A DNA stretch of 64,000 nucleotides from Ipomoea triloba (taxonomy: Eukaryota; Streptophyta; Magnoliopsida; Solanales; Convolvulaceae). Location: the NCBI RefSeq assembly GCF_003576645.1, contig NC_044917.1:10962958-11026957 (forward strand), written 5' to 3'. The position numbers and the translations under genes were made by a program. The notes under the pieces were generated by a model. That model saw nothing but the letters and a program-made list of their open reading frames with translations, was not told the origin of the DNA and made no database searches. Positions 24,082 to 36,449 of this stretch are shown piece after piece (within the stretch, counting starts at the first letter, position 1; every line of letters begins with the position of its first letter).

Positions 24082-24556
24082 AAAAGAATAAGGGTCAAAT
24101 AGGCCACCGAACTACACACGAAATTGCAATTAGGCCATCGAACTCAAAAACAATGCAATTCGGTCCCTAAACTACACAAATTCATGCAAATTAACCCAAA
24201 GTGACTTGTTGACTTGATCTTCGGGTTACCAACTTTAAAAATAATATTTTAAAATAATTTTAAATTAATTAATTAATTAAAATTAAAATTAAAAAAAAAA
24301 ACAGGAACAAGTCAATTAGGTCTTTTTTAAATTTTTTATTTTAAATTTAATTTTAATTAATTATTTTATTCAAAATTATTTTAAAATATTATTTTTTAAA
24401 GTTGGTAACCGGAAGATCAAGTCAACAAGTCACTTTGGGTTAATTTGCATGAATTTGTGTAGTTCAGGGACCCAATTGCATTGTTTTTGAGTTCAATGGC
24501 CTAATTGCAGTTTCGTGTGTAGTTCGGTGGCCTATTTGATCCTTATTCCTTTTTTT
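24082..24556. repeat. 475-bp near-perfect foldback (long hairpin) element
   Basis: The left arm 24082-24300 and right arm about 24330-24556 are inverted copies with few mismatches. TCAAATAGGCCACCGAACTA is mirrored by TAGTTCGGTGGCCTATTTGA-type sequence, and CCCAAAGTGACTTGTTGACT is mirrored by AGTCAACAAGTCACTTTGGG. The loop (about 24301-24328) is short. This fits a non-autonomous long-TIR element whose transcript would fold into a hairpin of about 200 bp. Confidence 0.85.
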
Positions 24557-25151
24557 TAATAAGTTGGTTTAGAAGTTCACTAGAGTTCAATAGGTATGTT
24601 TTACCTTTAGGGGGCGTTTGGTTCACAGAATGTTAGATTACCTTACGAAATGTTAGATTACTGGGAACGTTAGATAATTGTGTTTGGTTTAAAACTGAAG
24701 TATATACAAATAAAATAACGGAAATAAGATAAATTGATTAAAATGCCAAAAGTCCAATATTAATAATAAGATAATGGAATATGAGATTACCTAAGAAATT
24801 AGGATGCATCTTACATTCCCTTCCAATAGCTAAAAACTTCATTTGGAGGTTATGTTACATTCCTTGAGAAAATTACATAATCAAACATGGGAATCTTATA
24901 TTCCCAAGCAAATATACCCTTAGGGGCCGTTTGGTTCAGGTCATCTTAGACTACCTAGGTAATCTGAGTCTGGTAATGTTATATTATCTTGTTTGGTTCA
25001 AGTTATGAGATTACCTGGTAATGTTATATTACCTCAAAGCTGATTTGGCGGTAATGTTTCAAGGTAATGTGATTACCTCCGTTTTTTTAGGTAATCTTAG
25101 ATTACCTTGAATTATTCCAATTTTGCCCTTGTTAACTAATCCTTATATAAT

Positions 25152-25169
25152 TATAATAATAATAATAAT

Positions 25170-25228
<59 letters not shown>

Positions 25229-25229
25229 C
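25152..25229. repeat. (TAA)n(CAA)n compound microsatellite
   Basis: AAT/TAA repeats switch to a run of about 20 ACA units. Confidence 0.95.
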
Positions 25230-25362
25230 GCAATAACATATATAATATAAATATATGTTTATATAATCAAATATACACATGTGTATATTTATATATTTGT
25301 TTTTTTAATATTAAGTATCAATACATTCATACATATAAATAAATAAATACACGTATCACACG

Positions 25363-25364
<2 letters not shown>

Positions 25365-25418
<54 letters not shown>
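25365..25418. repeat. (TA)n microsatellite
   Basis: Uninterrupted TA dinucleotide run of about 54 bp inside the nested MITE region. Confidence 0.95.
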
Positions 25419-25421
<3 letters not shown>

Positions 25422-25718
25422 TTATAGTAAATTGATCCATGTAACCTAAAATATAACCCTTAACCAAACATATTATATTCCACAATCCAAACCAAACACA
25501 TAAGGTAATCTTACATTCCCAAAATCTCACATTACCTTCATGAAGGTAATCCTATCACCTGGGATAATCCAAAATTCCGTGAATCACAATATAAAGTGTA
25601 CATACCTAACAAGAATATAAAGTGTACCTAACAATAATATAAAGTATACTTAGCAATAGTATAAAGTGAACTCACAATATCATTAATTGCACCCAACGTA
25701 ACGTAAAAGCTCATTACA

Positions 25719-25868
25719 GACCTTGTGGTCTAGTGGCACCCGGTGTCCCGGTTTACACTCCCACATGAATGATGGGAGCGGGGACTCTTTGTGCTTCAGT
25801 AGGTTGAGAAACTAGCTATGAACAGATACTACATTGTAACAGAGTCATTAGTATTCAAAAAAAAAAAA
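25719..25868 (+). mobile_element. tRNA-derived SINE (family 1)
   Basis: The head GACCTTGTGGTCTAGTGGCA resembles a Pol III box A. The 3' part is TATGAACAGATACTACATTG then TAACAGAGTCATTAGTATTC and a poly(A) tail. Near-identical copies lie at 26056, 53427 and (minus) 62679. The box B region is degraded here. Confidence 0.75.
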
Positions 25869-26055
25869 GAAGTTAGGGTTTACTTAAAGGTTCTGTTTGA
25901 TAAAACTCCCTTAGGGAGTTTAAAATAAGCTATTGGCTTTTTAAATTTTTTTTTTATCTTTATTAATTTACAAAAATGACACTATTTACCCATCATTAAT
26001 CAAAATCATACTCCGTAATATCTTAGTTTATCATTTTATATCTTATTACAGTTAT

Positions 26056-26218
26056 GCCAAAGACCTTGTGGTCTAGTGGCATCCGGTTGCACCCCTACAT
26101 GAGAGGGGGTAGGTTTGAGCCTCAATGGACGTGATATTGGCTCTTTGTGCTTCATTTGGTTGAGAAAGTAGCTATGAACAGATAGTATATTGTAACAGAG
26201 TCAATAGTACTAAAAAAA
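26056..26218 (+). mobile_element. tRNA-derived SINE (family 1)
   Basis: The head is GACCTTGTGGTCTAGTGGCA, with a box B-like GGTTTGAGCCTC near 26112. The 3' part is GCTATGAACAGATAGTATAT then TGTAACAGAGTCAATAGTAC, with a short A tail. It lies 190 bp from another copy in the same orientation. Confidence 0.8.
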
Positions 26219-27115
26219 TGTCTTATTACACTTATTAGCTAATTCAATAATTAATTTTACTAAATATTTTAATTTTAATTAATTAGATTATTAGATACTA
26301 GTTTTTTCAGCTATTGCCAAATAGAGCTTTATTAGAATTTATGATTTCACTTTTTTTTTTTTTAGCTTGGTTTAAATATTCACTTTTTACTGCTAAGAAG
26401 CTAAGTTTAGTATTTGTAGTTTACTTTGGTTTAGTTTTCGCGATTTATCAACATGTGCATGCACTATGTAGTTTTGCTTAATTGCATTCTATAGAATTAA
26501 AAGTTGAATTGGATTCTATAGTACTAATAATTACACTTTAAAATTCAAGTTATTTATAAAAATGGCATTGCATTTTATTTATAAAAATGACATTGCATTT
26601 TATTTTCTCCAATGACTTTAAAATCGTTAGTTTTTTTTTTTTTCCATATATACAACTCTTATTGGCTCTTATAGACATGCACATACAACTTAACATCACA
26701 ATTGTTTTTAGTAACAAATTCAAACCGATAATTGATTGATGGTTTAGTTAAACCTAATGATATATATGGGACTATGGGAGAAGCTCCGGATTTAATGTGG
26801 AGGTAGTAAGTGTATTAATTAGTATCATGAAGGAGTCCAAATTTAATTAAAATTTTTTTTTTTTTGTGACGAGAAAATCTCAATTACTATTTGAAGGTGT
26901 ATACCCGATAAACTTTGCTTATGTAAATTCAATAAATGTATGGTTTTAATAAGATGTATATAATTAGTTGTAATGACAGTTTGTTTGTACATTCTATGTA
27001 TTTACATTATTTGAAATAACATTACTTAAATACTAAAAATATATTATTTTGTATATTATTAAATAATGTATTTTTAGTATATTGAAATGTACCTTGTATT
27101 TATGAAAAATACATT

Positions 27116-27162
27116 ATGAACAGATACTACATTGTAACAGAGTCAGTAGTACTCAAAAAAAA
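27116..27162 (+). mobile_element. 3' fragment of SINE family 1
   Basis: Only the 3' module ATGAACAGATACTACATTGT and the following AACAGAGTCAGTAGTACTC with an A tail is present, consistent with a 5'-truncated insertion. Confidence 0.7.
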
Positions 27163-30054
27163 TACTAAAAATATACTTCCTTTGTCCTATTTTATCTGTC
27201 ATACTTACTATTCATTAGTCAAACCAACTTTTCGTTTTTTGTTTATTTTCTTTAGTATTTTTTTACTTATTTTTAAATTTAATTTTTTGTGTTTAATAGA
27301 ACTTTTAGTGTATAGTAGTTTCTAAATATATAAATTTTGTATATTAATACTAAACTTAATATTATGAAAAATTGGATTAAAACTAACTTCAGTCAAGTCT
27401 CGTTAACCGAACCAGACACATAAAATGGGACGAAGGGAGTATTATTTTCTATACTATCAAATATCAAATAATATACCTTCAGTATTTGTGCCTCTTAGGC
27501 CCTTCTGATCTGACACATCAAAAATAACATACTTTCAATACACAATAATATACTTTTAGTATATTAAAAAATATACCTTATATTTATATTTACGAAAAAT
27601 TTGCCATATTTGACTTAGTCCTAGAATAAGCGTGTTATAATAATGGAGTGGGGTCCAGTGGACCCAACTATCGTCCGGAGGGTTGGGGTTTTGTTTGTGT
27701 GGGGGATGAGTGAGAACGGCCATACTGTGATGTGAAGTTAAAGCATTGGACCAACTTTAATTTTAGTCACGGTACGTAGAATGAGACACAATTTAATATA
27801 CTAATTTTAATACATTTACATTTTTCATTTATTTATTAGCATAAATGATACTCCGTAGTTTTTATATATATTAACAAATTTATTTTTACTTATTTAAATT
27901 AAATTAAATTTAAGAACAAAAAAATTAATCTATGGGGAACTAGTAATCTTTGTCTTTATGCGAGAATTATAGTTAAGATGGTTAAAATAATATGATTGGA
28001 GTGATTTATTATTCTATTTCTAACAATTATTTAGAGAGTGATTTTAGTTGTATGTAGATGTGGTAAATTATTTATATGCCTCTTCAGCTCGGAGTGGTTC
28101 ACGAACCCTCCTTCTATCATTTGTAACACTCTTATTTCGGACTTGAATTAATGCAGTCATCTTTGATTTTTTTTTAAAAAAAATGGTAATTTGAGTTACT
28201 TGATTGACTAAAAACAGGTTCATGTTTAGTCTACTGGTAACTACACAAAATGTTCCTTTCGGTTTAAACTAATAGGCATTTTTCATGGGAATCAAACTTG
28301 AAAACTTGTCGTTACCAACTCAGTTGGAGTTGCATCAAGTTCGGTTATACTCGATATTATATAAAAATGAAAAAGAAAATGGATAAAAATAAAATCTTAA
28401 TTTAATGAACACATTTTTTCGAGAAAAAAAAAATTGTTTAACACAATATGTCGTAGCCTTGTGAATATTACACAATAGAATATATGGAGATAGTAAAAAT
28501 TTATAAAATAGAATATACATTAAAAAAACAATTGTAAAAATTTTTAATTTAATTATTTTTAGTAGATCGAAAGTATATTTATCATTTTCTGTATTGGAAG
28601 ATGTTGGAGCTTGTCGTTGTCCAGTGTCCCCTTTCATAGTCCCACGTTGTTAAGGAGTGCAAGAATTGTCGGAATCAACCTTTGTCCTCTTTCTCTTTCT
28701 TGTATATATTTATTTTCCTATTCGAGTTGTATAAATTAAGAATTCTATTTATAAAATTCGAGTTTGATATTTCTGTAACAATTATTATTTTATTCATAAA
28801 ATTTAATTTCGAAAACGTAGCTCGAAATTGATGTGTTGGTCTGATTCAAAAAAGTGTAGGGTTAAGAGTAAAAAGAATAATAACCTGCTAAGAAATTGAG
28901 CGAGCTAATCGAGTTGTCAATTTGGCCTGATTAGCCCGACGAAGAAAATAAAAAGAACTTGAATTGACCACTACTCAAATCTCTATTCAATCATTCTTCA
29001 ACTTAACAATTTAGCACTTCAACAAATAATTCTAATTAGAATCCATTAAATGTTTAATTATTTAATTAGATTTATTTGGATATGGTTTAAATATTTAAAT
29101 ATTTAGCTTTTTTTGTTTTAAAATTAAATATTTAGCTTTAAGTGTTTAGTAATTAGCTTTTAATTATGTTTAATTGTTTCATAAACTAATAATTTATTTA
29201 TTTATTTTATATACTTAATTTCTATATTTAATCGTTGAATTGCTACAAATGACATTTACTTTTTTTATTTGACAACTCCATATTATAATTTTTATACTCT
29301 TATTTTAATTTGAAAAAATATAGAAATATTGTTGCTTTACGTTTGATCTTTTGCCATTTTAAACTTTAGTATTGATTGTGAATTTGGCGTAGGTGAATTG
29401 TGGACTTATGGTCTTTGTGTTTGGATGTTAGAGACTTTGAAATCTGAATTAATTTTTCATCATTGCATTATGTTTCTTGAATTGAATTATGTTGTTGAAG
29501 TTTATGTTTATTAACATAAATGTGATGGTTTATTAAAATAAAATATTTAGAATGATAATTTAAAAATATTTTTTTTTAGATCAGATTGTCCAATAACCTA
29601 ACAGCTCGAAGTTTTAGAGTAGTTAAAGAATTTAAAATAAGACAAAAAAAAAAAGGTAAGTTTAACCGCCCGATAGAACTAATCCGAAACTAAATGAGTT
29701 GACCTGATTGACATTCCTATAATAGGTATTTATTGTTGTCAACTACTCTTTCATTGCATCATTGTGACATTACATTTTTGTAATAAAATAATAATAGTTT
29801 GGAATATTAACAAAAAATTTATTTAAAAGACAAAAAGAAAAGATAATAATCAAATATCGTTGACGGACTAACGGTCAATGGACGTTAAGACTTTTCCACA
29901 AGTTGTAGTACGTACTTTCACCGCATCGCCACCTTCTTCCTTCATTCGTCTGTACTACACAATGATTTATATTTCATTACCAAACAAACTTCTTTTTTCA
30001 TAAAAATAAAATAAATTTAGAATCTTTTCATAAAATGCTGAAAATTCCCCAATA
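27163..30054. other. AT-rich intergenic DNA upstream of the ZIP gene
   Basis: No gene or RNA is supported. A tRNA-like or SINE-like fragment may lie at 28210-28335 (ACCAACTCAGTTGGAG), too degraded to call. The last 100 bp form the ZIP leader. Confidence 0.45.
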
Positions 30055-31662
30055 ATGCCTCGCTTTCTTCTCTTCGTCGCTTTCCTCCTCTTCCTCGTCG
30101 TCTCCGCCGCCGCTCACGGCGGCCACGACGACGACGATGCCGACTCCGGCGGCGAATCCGAGAAGCCTGACCTGAGATCTCGGCCGTTGATTTTGGTGAA
30201 GATATGGTGCCTGATTATCGTGTTCGTGGGGACTTTTGCGGGAGGGATTTCCCCTTATTTTTTGAAGTGGAACGAGGGGTTCTTGGTGCTGGGAACGCAG
30301 TTCGCCGGCGGCGTGTTTCTGGGGACGGCTCTGATGCATTTCTTGAGCGACGCGAATGAGACTTTTGAGGAGCTGAGTGATAAAGAGTACCCATTTGCGT
30401 TCATGCTCGCCAGTGCGGGATATCTTCTCACCATGTTTGCCGATTGTGTGATTTCCTATGTTTATAGCAAGCAAATTAATGTATCTGATAAACCCGCCGC
30501 CGATCTTGAGCTCCAAGGTTCAATTTTCTCTCTTTCTGTCAATTTACCACTACTTATCTTCTCTTTTAAGTGTTAATTTACCCATATGTTGTAACTTGTA
30601 GGGAACACCGAGGGTAGAAATTTCAATGGAATTGGGACCACCCATCCACAATCACAGGTGATGGATGTTCTCAAATGAACTTTTTTGTTTTTGTTTTCTT
30701 TTTCTTTTTGTTTTTTTTTTATAGATACATTAAGGGTTTGTTTGGTTGTAACACGGGAATCTAAATTAGAGTGAGAATCGAATACTTGGTGAGTTGATGG
30801 TAGGGTTGAACTAGAATAATTATTAATATTGATGTTTTAAAAATAAAAATCAAGACAATTGATAGTAAGAGTGACAATAAAATGAGTAAGTAATATAGTG
30901 AGAAAGTCAATTAAGTGAGTAGAGCTGTAGAGATAAGTGAGAAGATGATGAAATGAGGACAGATAAGATTAAATTAATAGAATGATACATAATATAAATT
31001 ATGGATTTTGTAATTATAAGAATAATCAAATCTTATATCTGGGTTAAATTGTCAAGTCCAAAATATCTATAACTTTTATACTGTTTCCAGTTTACGTTCC
31101 TTATTTCTCGCTTACATTAGACTAATCTTAAGCTCCAATGTTTTACCAGGGCTGTGATGGCAACGAAAGCCATTTCTTGCACGCATCTTCACTGGGTGAC
31201 AGTTTGCTTCTGATATTCGCGCTGTGTTTCCATTCAGTCTTCGAAGGGATCGCCATTGGAGTAGCAGACACCAAAGCGGATGCATGGAAGGCGCTTTGGA
31301 CAGTCTGTTTGCACAAAATATTTGCAGCTATAGCAATGGGGATAGCACTGCTCAGAATGATCCCAAATCGCCCGCTCTTATCCTGCGTAGCTTACTCGTT
31401 CGCGTTCGCCATCTCCAGCCCAGTGGGCGTCGCCATCGGGATCATAATCGACGCCACAACTCAAGGTGCAGTGGCAGACTGGATTTACGCCATCTCCATG
31501 GGCATTGCCTGTGGGGTTTTCATTTATGTTTCGATTAACCATCTGCTCTCCAAGGGTTACAAGCCCCAGAAGACGGTCGGTGTCGATAAGCCTCATTTCA
31601 AGTTCATGGCTGTTCTCCTGGGCATTGGAGTCATTGCAATTGTCATGATCTGGGACACCTGA
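30055..31662 (+). CDS. ZIP-family divalent metal transporter
   Basis: Imports Zn2+, Fe2+ or related ions across the plasma or vacuolar membrane. Exons 30055-30517, 30602-30657 and 31150-31662 join in frame to give 343 aa, a normal plant ZIP length. There is a signal peptide (1-20) followed by an exposed HGGHDDDD acidic/His patch. TM helices are about 46-68, 80-97, 115-137, 188-210, 224-243, 250-274, 283-303 and 322-340. The signature helices TM4 ([11 protein letters not shown], His201) and TM5 ([13 protein letters not shown], His228) carry the family's conserved metal-site His/Glu residues. The variable loop between TM3 and TM4 (about 138-186) has only scattered His and no HxHxH cluster, unlike most IRT/ZIP1-type members. 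That points to a ZIP2/ZIP11-like branch (inference). The start is the first ATG with a GC-rich signal sequence. It converges with the next gene; the stops are 393 bp apart. Confidence 0.93.
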
Positions 31663-32054
31663 GCTTTACCACAACCTGCTTGTATTTGGGTCTGTAATAA
31701 AGTTTCTTCCACTATTCATTCTTGTAAAATCAGCTTAATATAGAGCATAGAAAGACAGTGATTCGTATATTTAATCCATGTGAGCTTTTGTCCCTGATCT
31801 TATCAAGAACATAGGTATAGCAAGAGAATACTGTCATCAAAGCATCTAAAATGGGAAATCTATTAGACATTTTGTGGAAACCTAGTATGAATGTTCAAGG
31901 AAAAAATGTTCTATATATCCATAACAAGCCTTATTATCACAGTGAAAAATTGCGAGTAGATTCATTGATGGAAAGGTGCAGTTTTAAGCACAAGTCTAGC
32001 ACAATTGGACTTAAAAACTTGGTCAATCATGTCTTGAATCTCTTACTTCAATGA

Positions 32055-35000
32055 TTAAAGTTCGAGATGAAGAACTTTCTCGAAGCACATTGAAACAATG
32101 ACGGGTCCAGCCACATCCCCGATTGCACATCCTGAAAGTTCAGAATGGCAATAAGTGTATATTATAAGAACAGTTTGAATTAACATAAGGCGGGTTTTTC
32201 GCAAACTCACCTATCCACTGGCCGGTTGAAGGGCGAAGGAATGAAGCTCCTATTCCGGCCCCGATTGACGCGAAAACAAGAGATGCACCACACCTAACAG
32301 TAGCAATGTAAACCTTCTTTCCAAGCAGCATAACTTTTTCTTCGCTGTCATCCTTTGATCTAAAGAGTCGGCATATATCTATCCCAACTTGGACAATCCA
32401 AGATGCCAGGACTCCAAGGCAATGACCTTCTCAAACAGTGGAATATAGAGAAAGAAATGATGTTTAAGTACATGTGAAACAGAGGAACAAGAAATACTAC
32501 CCCAAAAAGAAAATCACCTCTGAAAGTTGTTCTGGTAACACTGTATATGTAGACCAAAGTTGGCATTCCTCTTCCAGCCTTGCGAACAGCTGACCTGGGA
32601 ACATCTGCATATATTGTTGATCACATGTTAATAGATGAAGATAGAGCACTAACAAAAAACAGTTAAAGGTACCTTTGAGGAGTTTCCATGCCATGCGCTG
32701 CGAGACATAATGGACAGCAAGTCTTTCCAACACACGTCTAGTAGTTACAACTGTGGTCTAAGTCATGATACATGACAAGAAGTTAGTTGGTCGCTCAATT
32801 GACTCTCAAATTTAAGTTTAGATCAAAATAAAAGTCAGGGAGTTTCAAAGCATAATTGAAAACTCAAGTCGCTATATAGAAGTCTGAGACAAGATTAATG
32901 CAATGAAAGAAGCTTGGAAATAAGGCATAAAGAATTAAGTTCACATTAAGTAAGCAAAAAGCTTTCTAAAATGAGTGGAGTGACATGGCAGGTTGTCAGC
33001 AAAGGAATCAACACATCATCAAATGACATGAAATTTATAAGGTAAACATTCCATAAATAAGATATCTCGTGTAGTCAGTTTGTGTACATAATAATTGAAG
33101 GCAAAAAGTAAGGTAATGGTAGCATTTAAAGTTCAGACATGATAGCTAATACTTTCAATAACTAATTAATTTTGTCTGCTAAAATGTACACTGGAGCTTT
33201 TCAACTTTTCCTGGTTCCTTTTATGTTGTGAAATACTCTGTAATAAGTTGAAATGTCTAGTGGGTGGCAAATAGCTGCCACTGGCTGGTGAGGCAAAATT
33301 GTTAAGCAAGAAACAGTAATAGAATAAGAGATCAGATAGGCTGATAATGACTTGACAGAAAGAATACAAGAGCCTAGAACTTATAGACCATGAGATACCC
33401 AAGAGGTCTAACTAGAATTTACATTTAACACATTTATTTTCAACACTACCCCAAGTTGGATCATATGCAGTATACTGATCATGCATAGGGAACACTGAAA
33501 AAGATCTTAAGCAAACTTCTACTCAATACTGGAATATGAACTGAAAATCTGATCCACAAGTCCATGACAATGTAACAAATACTGGCTTTCAAGCCTCAAA
33601 ACACCACTGTAAAATACATAATAAGCTGCATCTTGGAAACTGAAACTGGAATTGGAAAAAGTGGTTTACAATAGCAACCCACAAAAGAAGATGAACAGCA
33701 TGATCTTCTTCACAGAGATCTGGTTATTAGAAAAGTGCCAAAAAGCAATAATAGCCTGGAGAAGAAAGAACCAAGACCCAATTTTGCACCAAAGAAGTCT
33801 TTTCCAAAAACCAGCGAGAGGTTCCCCACTCTTCTTTGATCCGTCTTAGGACGGACCATCATTTCACAAAGAAACTATGTGTGTAGAATACGGGCAATAA
33901 TTCCCACACTTGTCCAGAGGAAATTTGAAATTCTGTGTAGAATACGGGCAATAATTCCCACACTCACCCTCTTGAAGCTTTAGAATGTCTTATGAAGTGG
34001 TAGGGCATTGAACATATTGGTTTATGAAATACACCGCTAAAAGTCAGTAAATGGGAAAGCTCTAGAAAAGACAGAACACACATATCAAACTGGTTGAAAC
34101 TGTAAATCTGAAAATAAAACCAGAAAAATGAACAGTAGTTGAGTTACTGTTCATTGTTTGGGTACTGTCACAAGAGCAGTAAGTCAGTAACCTTGCTTGA
34201 AAATCTTACTGGAAACAAACCGTAGGAAAGTCGCTTTGATACCATGTCAAAAGCATAGTACAACCTCATGAACTAGCTTGTAAGATGGTGAGTGCTAACA
34301 GGCTTATAAACTGCACCAGGTTGGATAGTTGGGCAGTGTGGGACTCAACACCCCTCTACAGAGAAGCCCAGCAAAATCAAAACTATGCCCAACAAACTAG
34401 ACTAAGATTTGGTTTTGATATTCTGTTAAGAAATGAGTTAAAAGATCTGGATGGTGGCAAAGAGCCTTTGCCAACACCTGTAGGTAAAGCCATAAGAAGA
34501 AGCTTATATGTCTTGAACAAGCGACACAAGTAGAAGAAGAAATAAGAATCATATGACAGACTAAAACAAGGGATATAGAAGACTGATATAGTGATATTGA
34601 CTTGATATCAAGATTACAAGAGCCTAGAATTCATAGGATAAGAATCACCCAAATACCTATAAAGAACAAAAAGGCTCCTAGAAATAAGAAGAGTCTTACA
34701 TTTTTAATGCATGATTATTTTCAACACTTAGTAAAAGAATATCATACAATTAAAGATTTCTCAATCAAAATGAGTAACTTTACCATGGAAATAAGCCTGT
34801 GTAACATGTACACAATAATGGTCCTTATCAAACTGATTTTTTACCAATAAAGCATTAAAGAGAACATTATAGACATGTTTATAGTCTAATATATCAGTAA
34901 ACTAATTTTTGGTGTAAGAAGATGAGGGTTATCTTCATCACAATTGTTAGACTTAGAATGCTCCAAGAATGCGTGATTTACTTGTTAAAAGTTAACAGCC

Positions 35001-36449
35001 TCAAGCAAAGCTGTTTTCTTCAACAATAAAGACAGAAATCGAAAAAAGGATAACATATTTGAAATAATATTGTTTGGCATAAAAGACATAAATCTTGAGC
35101 AGGCATGCATGATATTGTTAGTTGACTTAGTTCTCATGCATCTATGGTTGTACTGGTATTGATAATGACCTTTAAATCCCACACAACTCAATTAATTTAC
35201 AATATCACATTGCACTTGGGAAAGGTTACCTCACGACAAATTTGTTTAGCCGACTTCTTTAAAGGAGTAATCAAATCAACACGCTGCTCTTCCTGAGAGT
35301 CTTGTAGAAAGTCTTCATCGTCCTCATCATCATCCTCCATCTTTGCATGGGGCTCCAGAAGAGGCAAGTAAAATAATAGGAGAGACCTCAAGGATGTAAG
35401 GGCAAAATTTCTCCAATAAAATGCCGAAAGCAATGGTTTTTGCTCAATGAAGTATACTTTGGAACTGTATGCTTCTAGGTTAACTGTTGAATCACTTTTT
35501 AAGCTAGATATGTAATCATCGGTGAATCCAGTGCCAGCATCGCAAAGTGCAACTCTTGTCCCAGTGTTACTGTATCAGACCATCAGGTATCAATATTTTA
35601 TAGACTAGTTCAACCAAAAAACAAAAAGGACAATGGGGAAGAGGATCAAACATGCCTATAAACCTTACTTGCTAAAGGGGATTCCAGTCAATTAAGTTAC
35701 AATTTATTGAAATTATAAAATCTAATCAATGCATGACATGAGCAAAACCACATTTTAACCAGCAATACTCTAAACAAGGGTAGAACTTTGGCGTGGCAAC
35801 CCCAGCAAAGTTGGTCAGGATGTTGACTTGGTAACCACAAAGTTACAAGTTCGACTGCCACCGGGGGCGGCCTATTGGCCTTCTTGATTTGAGCCAGTTA
35901 ATTATGAGCAACCTAGACTAGTTTAACTCCTTGTGGTCCTTTCTAGGCTGGAGTCACAAGGCAAGTGTACACCCTAGGGCAATGGATGCAGTAGGGCAGA
36001 ACTTTGGCAATATAGTTGCTTCCTTTGATCCGGATATCACACACTAATCTATAATTTGGTTCACAAAATATAGTATGACATATCACACTAAGAAGTAAGA
36101 ACGACTAGTTCGTATGAACATGACTATCCCAAATTGCATGTATCCGTATGCAAACAGAAAAAATACTCAACTTTATGTTTGTCAGGAGCTTGGATTCAAG
36201 GCATACTTAAAACAAATAACGCAATACTAATACAAGTAGATTATCTATGTTAGATATGGACATATGTACGGAACAGTGAAATATTTACCCGAGAAAGGCC
36301 CTATAAGCAAAAGGAGTGGTTGCACCAATAGAAGCTGCGGCAGCAGATGCGGCGAGTTTAGCTGAGAAGACGCCATAAGAGTGGAGGGTCTGGCCACTGA
36401 AGCTTGGGTTTTTCCGAAGCAGATCCAACACAATCGCAATCCCAGTCAT
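32055..36449 (-). CDS. Unrecognised 321-aa protein, 6 exons
   Basis: I do not recognise a named family. Exons 36449-36289, 35569-35230, 32757-32673, 32604-32518, 32426-32211 and 32131-32055 all have GT-AG borders and keep frame through five junctions, which strongly supports a real gene. The N-terminus MTGIAIVLDLLRKNPSFSGQ followed by an Ala-rich stretch (about 31-45) could be an organelle-targeting or membrane-associated helix. Exon 2 has a hydrophobic segment (SLRSLLLFYLPLL) followed by an Asp/Glu run. Exons 3-4 are basic (TTRRVLERLAVHYVSQRMAW, then AVRKAGRGMPTLVYIYSVTR). Exon 5 has a Trp/hydrophobic stretch and a Gly-rich helix (SLVFASIGAGIGASFLRPST). The C-terminus GCAIGDVAGPVIV is also Gly-rich. 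A mitochondrial or plastid inner-membrane protein is possible, but that is inference. Intron 2 is about 2.5 kb and repeat-rich; a missed exon there cannot be excluded. Confidence 0.78.
33341..34740. repeat. Diverged repeats inside a 2.5-kb intron
   Basis: ACAAGAGCCTAGAA and TTATTTTCAACACT blocks occur in the same order at 33366-33450 and 34616-34730. A 33-bp word (GTGTAGAATACGGGCAATAA and on) is repeated near 33880 and 33935. TTTGATACCATGTCAAA near 34235 is a word often seen in plant repeats. No coding element is recognisable. Confidence 0.5.
35793..35997 (+). mobile_element. SINE-like element (family 2) in intron 1, 11-bp TSD
   Basis: The element is flanked by AGAACTTTGGC at 35782-35792 and 35998-36008. 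It has a tRNA-like front (GTTGGTCAGG..., then TTACAAGTTCGACTGCCACC as a box B-like stretch) and lies opposite to the host gene. A diverged copy is at 51015-51245. The target duplication is clear; SINE class is inferred from tRNA-like boxes and size. Confidence 0.7.

Larger units (their letters stand above)
24609..25585. mobile_element. Nested Harbinger-like MITEs
   Basis: Two starts of the GGGGSCGTTTGGTTCA type, at about 24610 and 24918, each follow TTA. The first copy probably ends at CCCAAGCAAATATACCC before TTA (about 24905-24917). The second or outer copy ends near 25580 in mirrored GATTACC/GGTAATC and CCGTGAATCAC words. GGTAATCT/AGATTACC words repeat throughout. No transposase is present. 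Exact nesting is uncertain. Confidence 0.45.

Noticed and set aside
28210..28335. tRNA gene or SINE on the minus strand
   Set aside because: ACCAACTCAGTTGGAG resembles a D-arm region but no cloverleaf or box B closes; too degraded to annotate.
30028..30516. 162-codon minus-strand frame opposite ZIP exon 1
   Set aside because: Overlaps a firmly identified ZIP exon; it has no membrane or domain features of its own.
34285..34533. 82-codon plus-strand frame in the 2.5-kb intron
   Set aside because: Lies among diverged repeats, with no motif recognised and no splice context; treated as repeat DNA.
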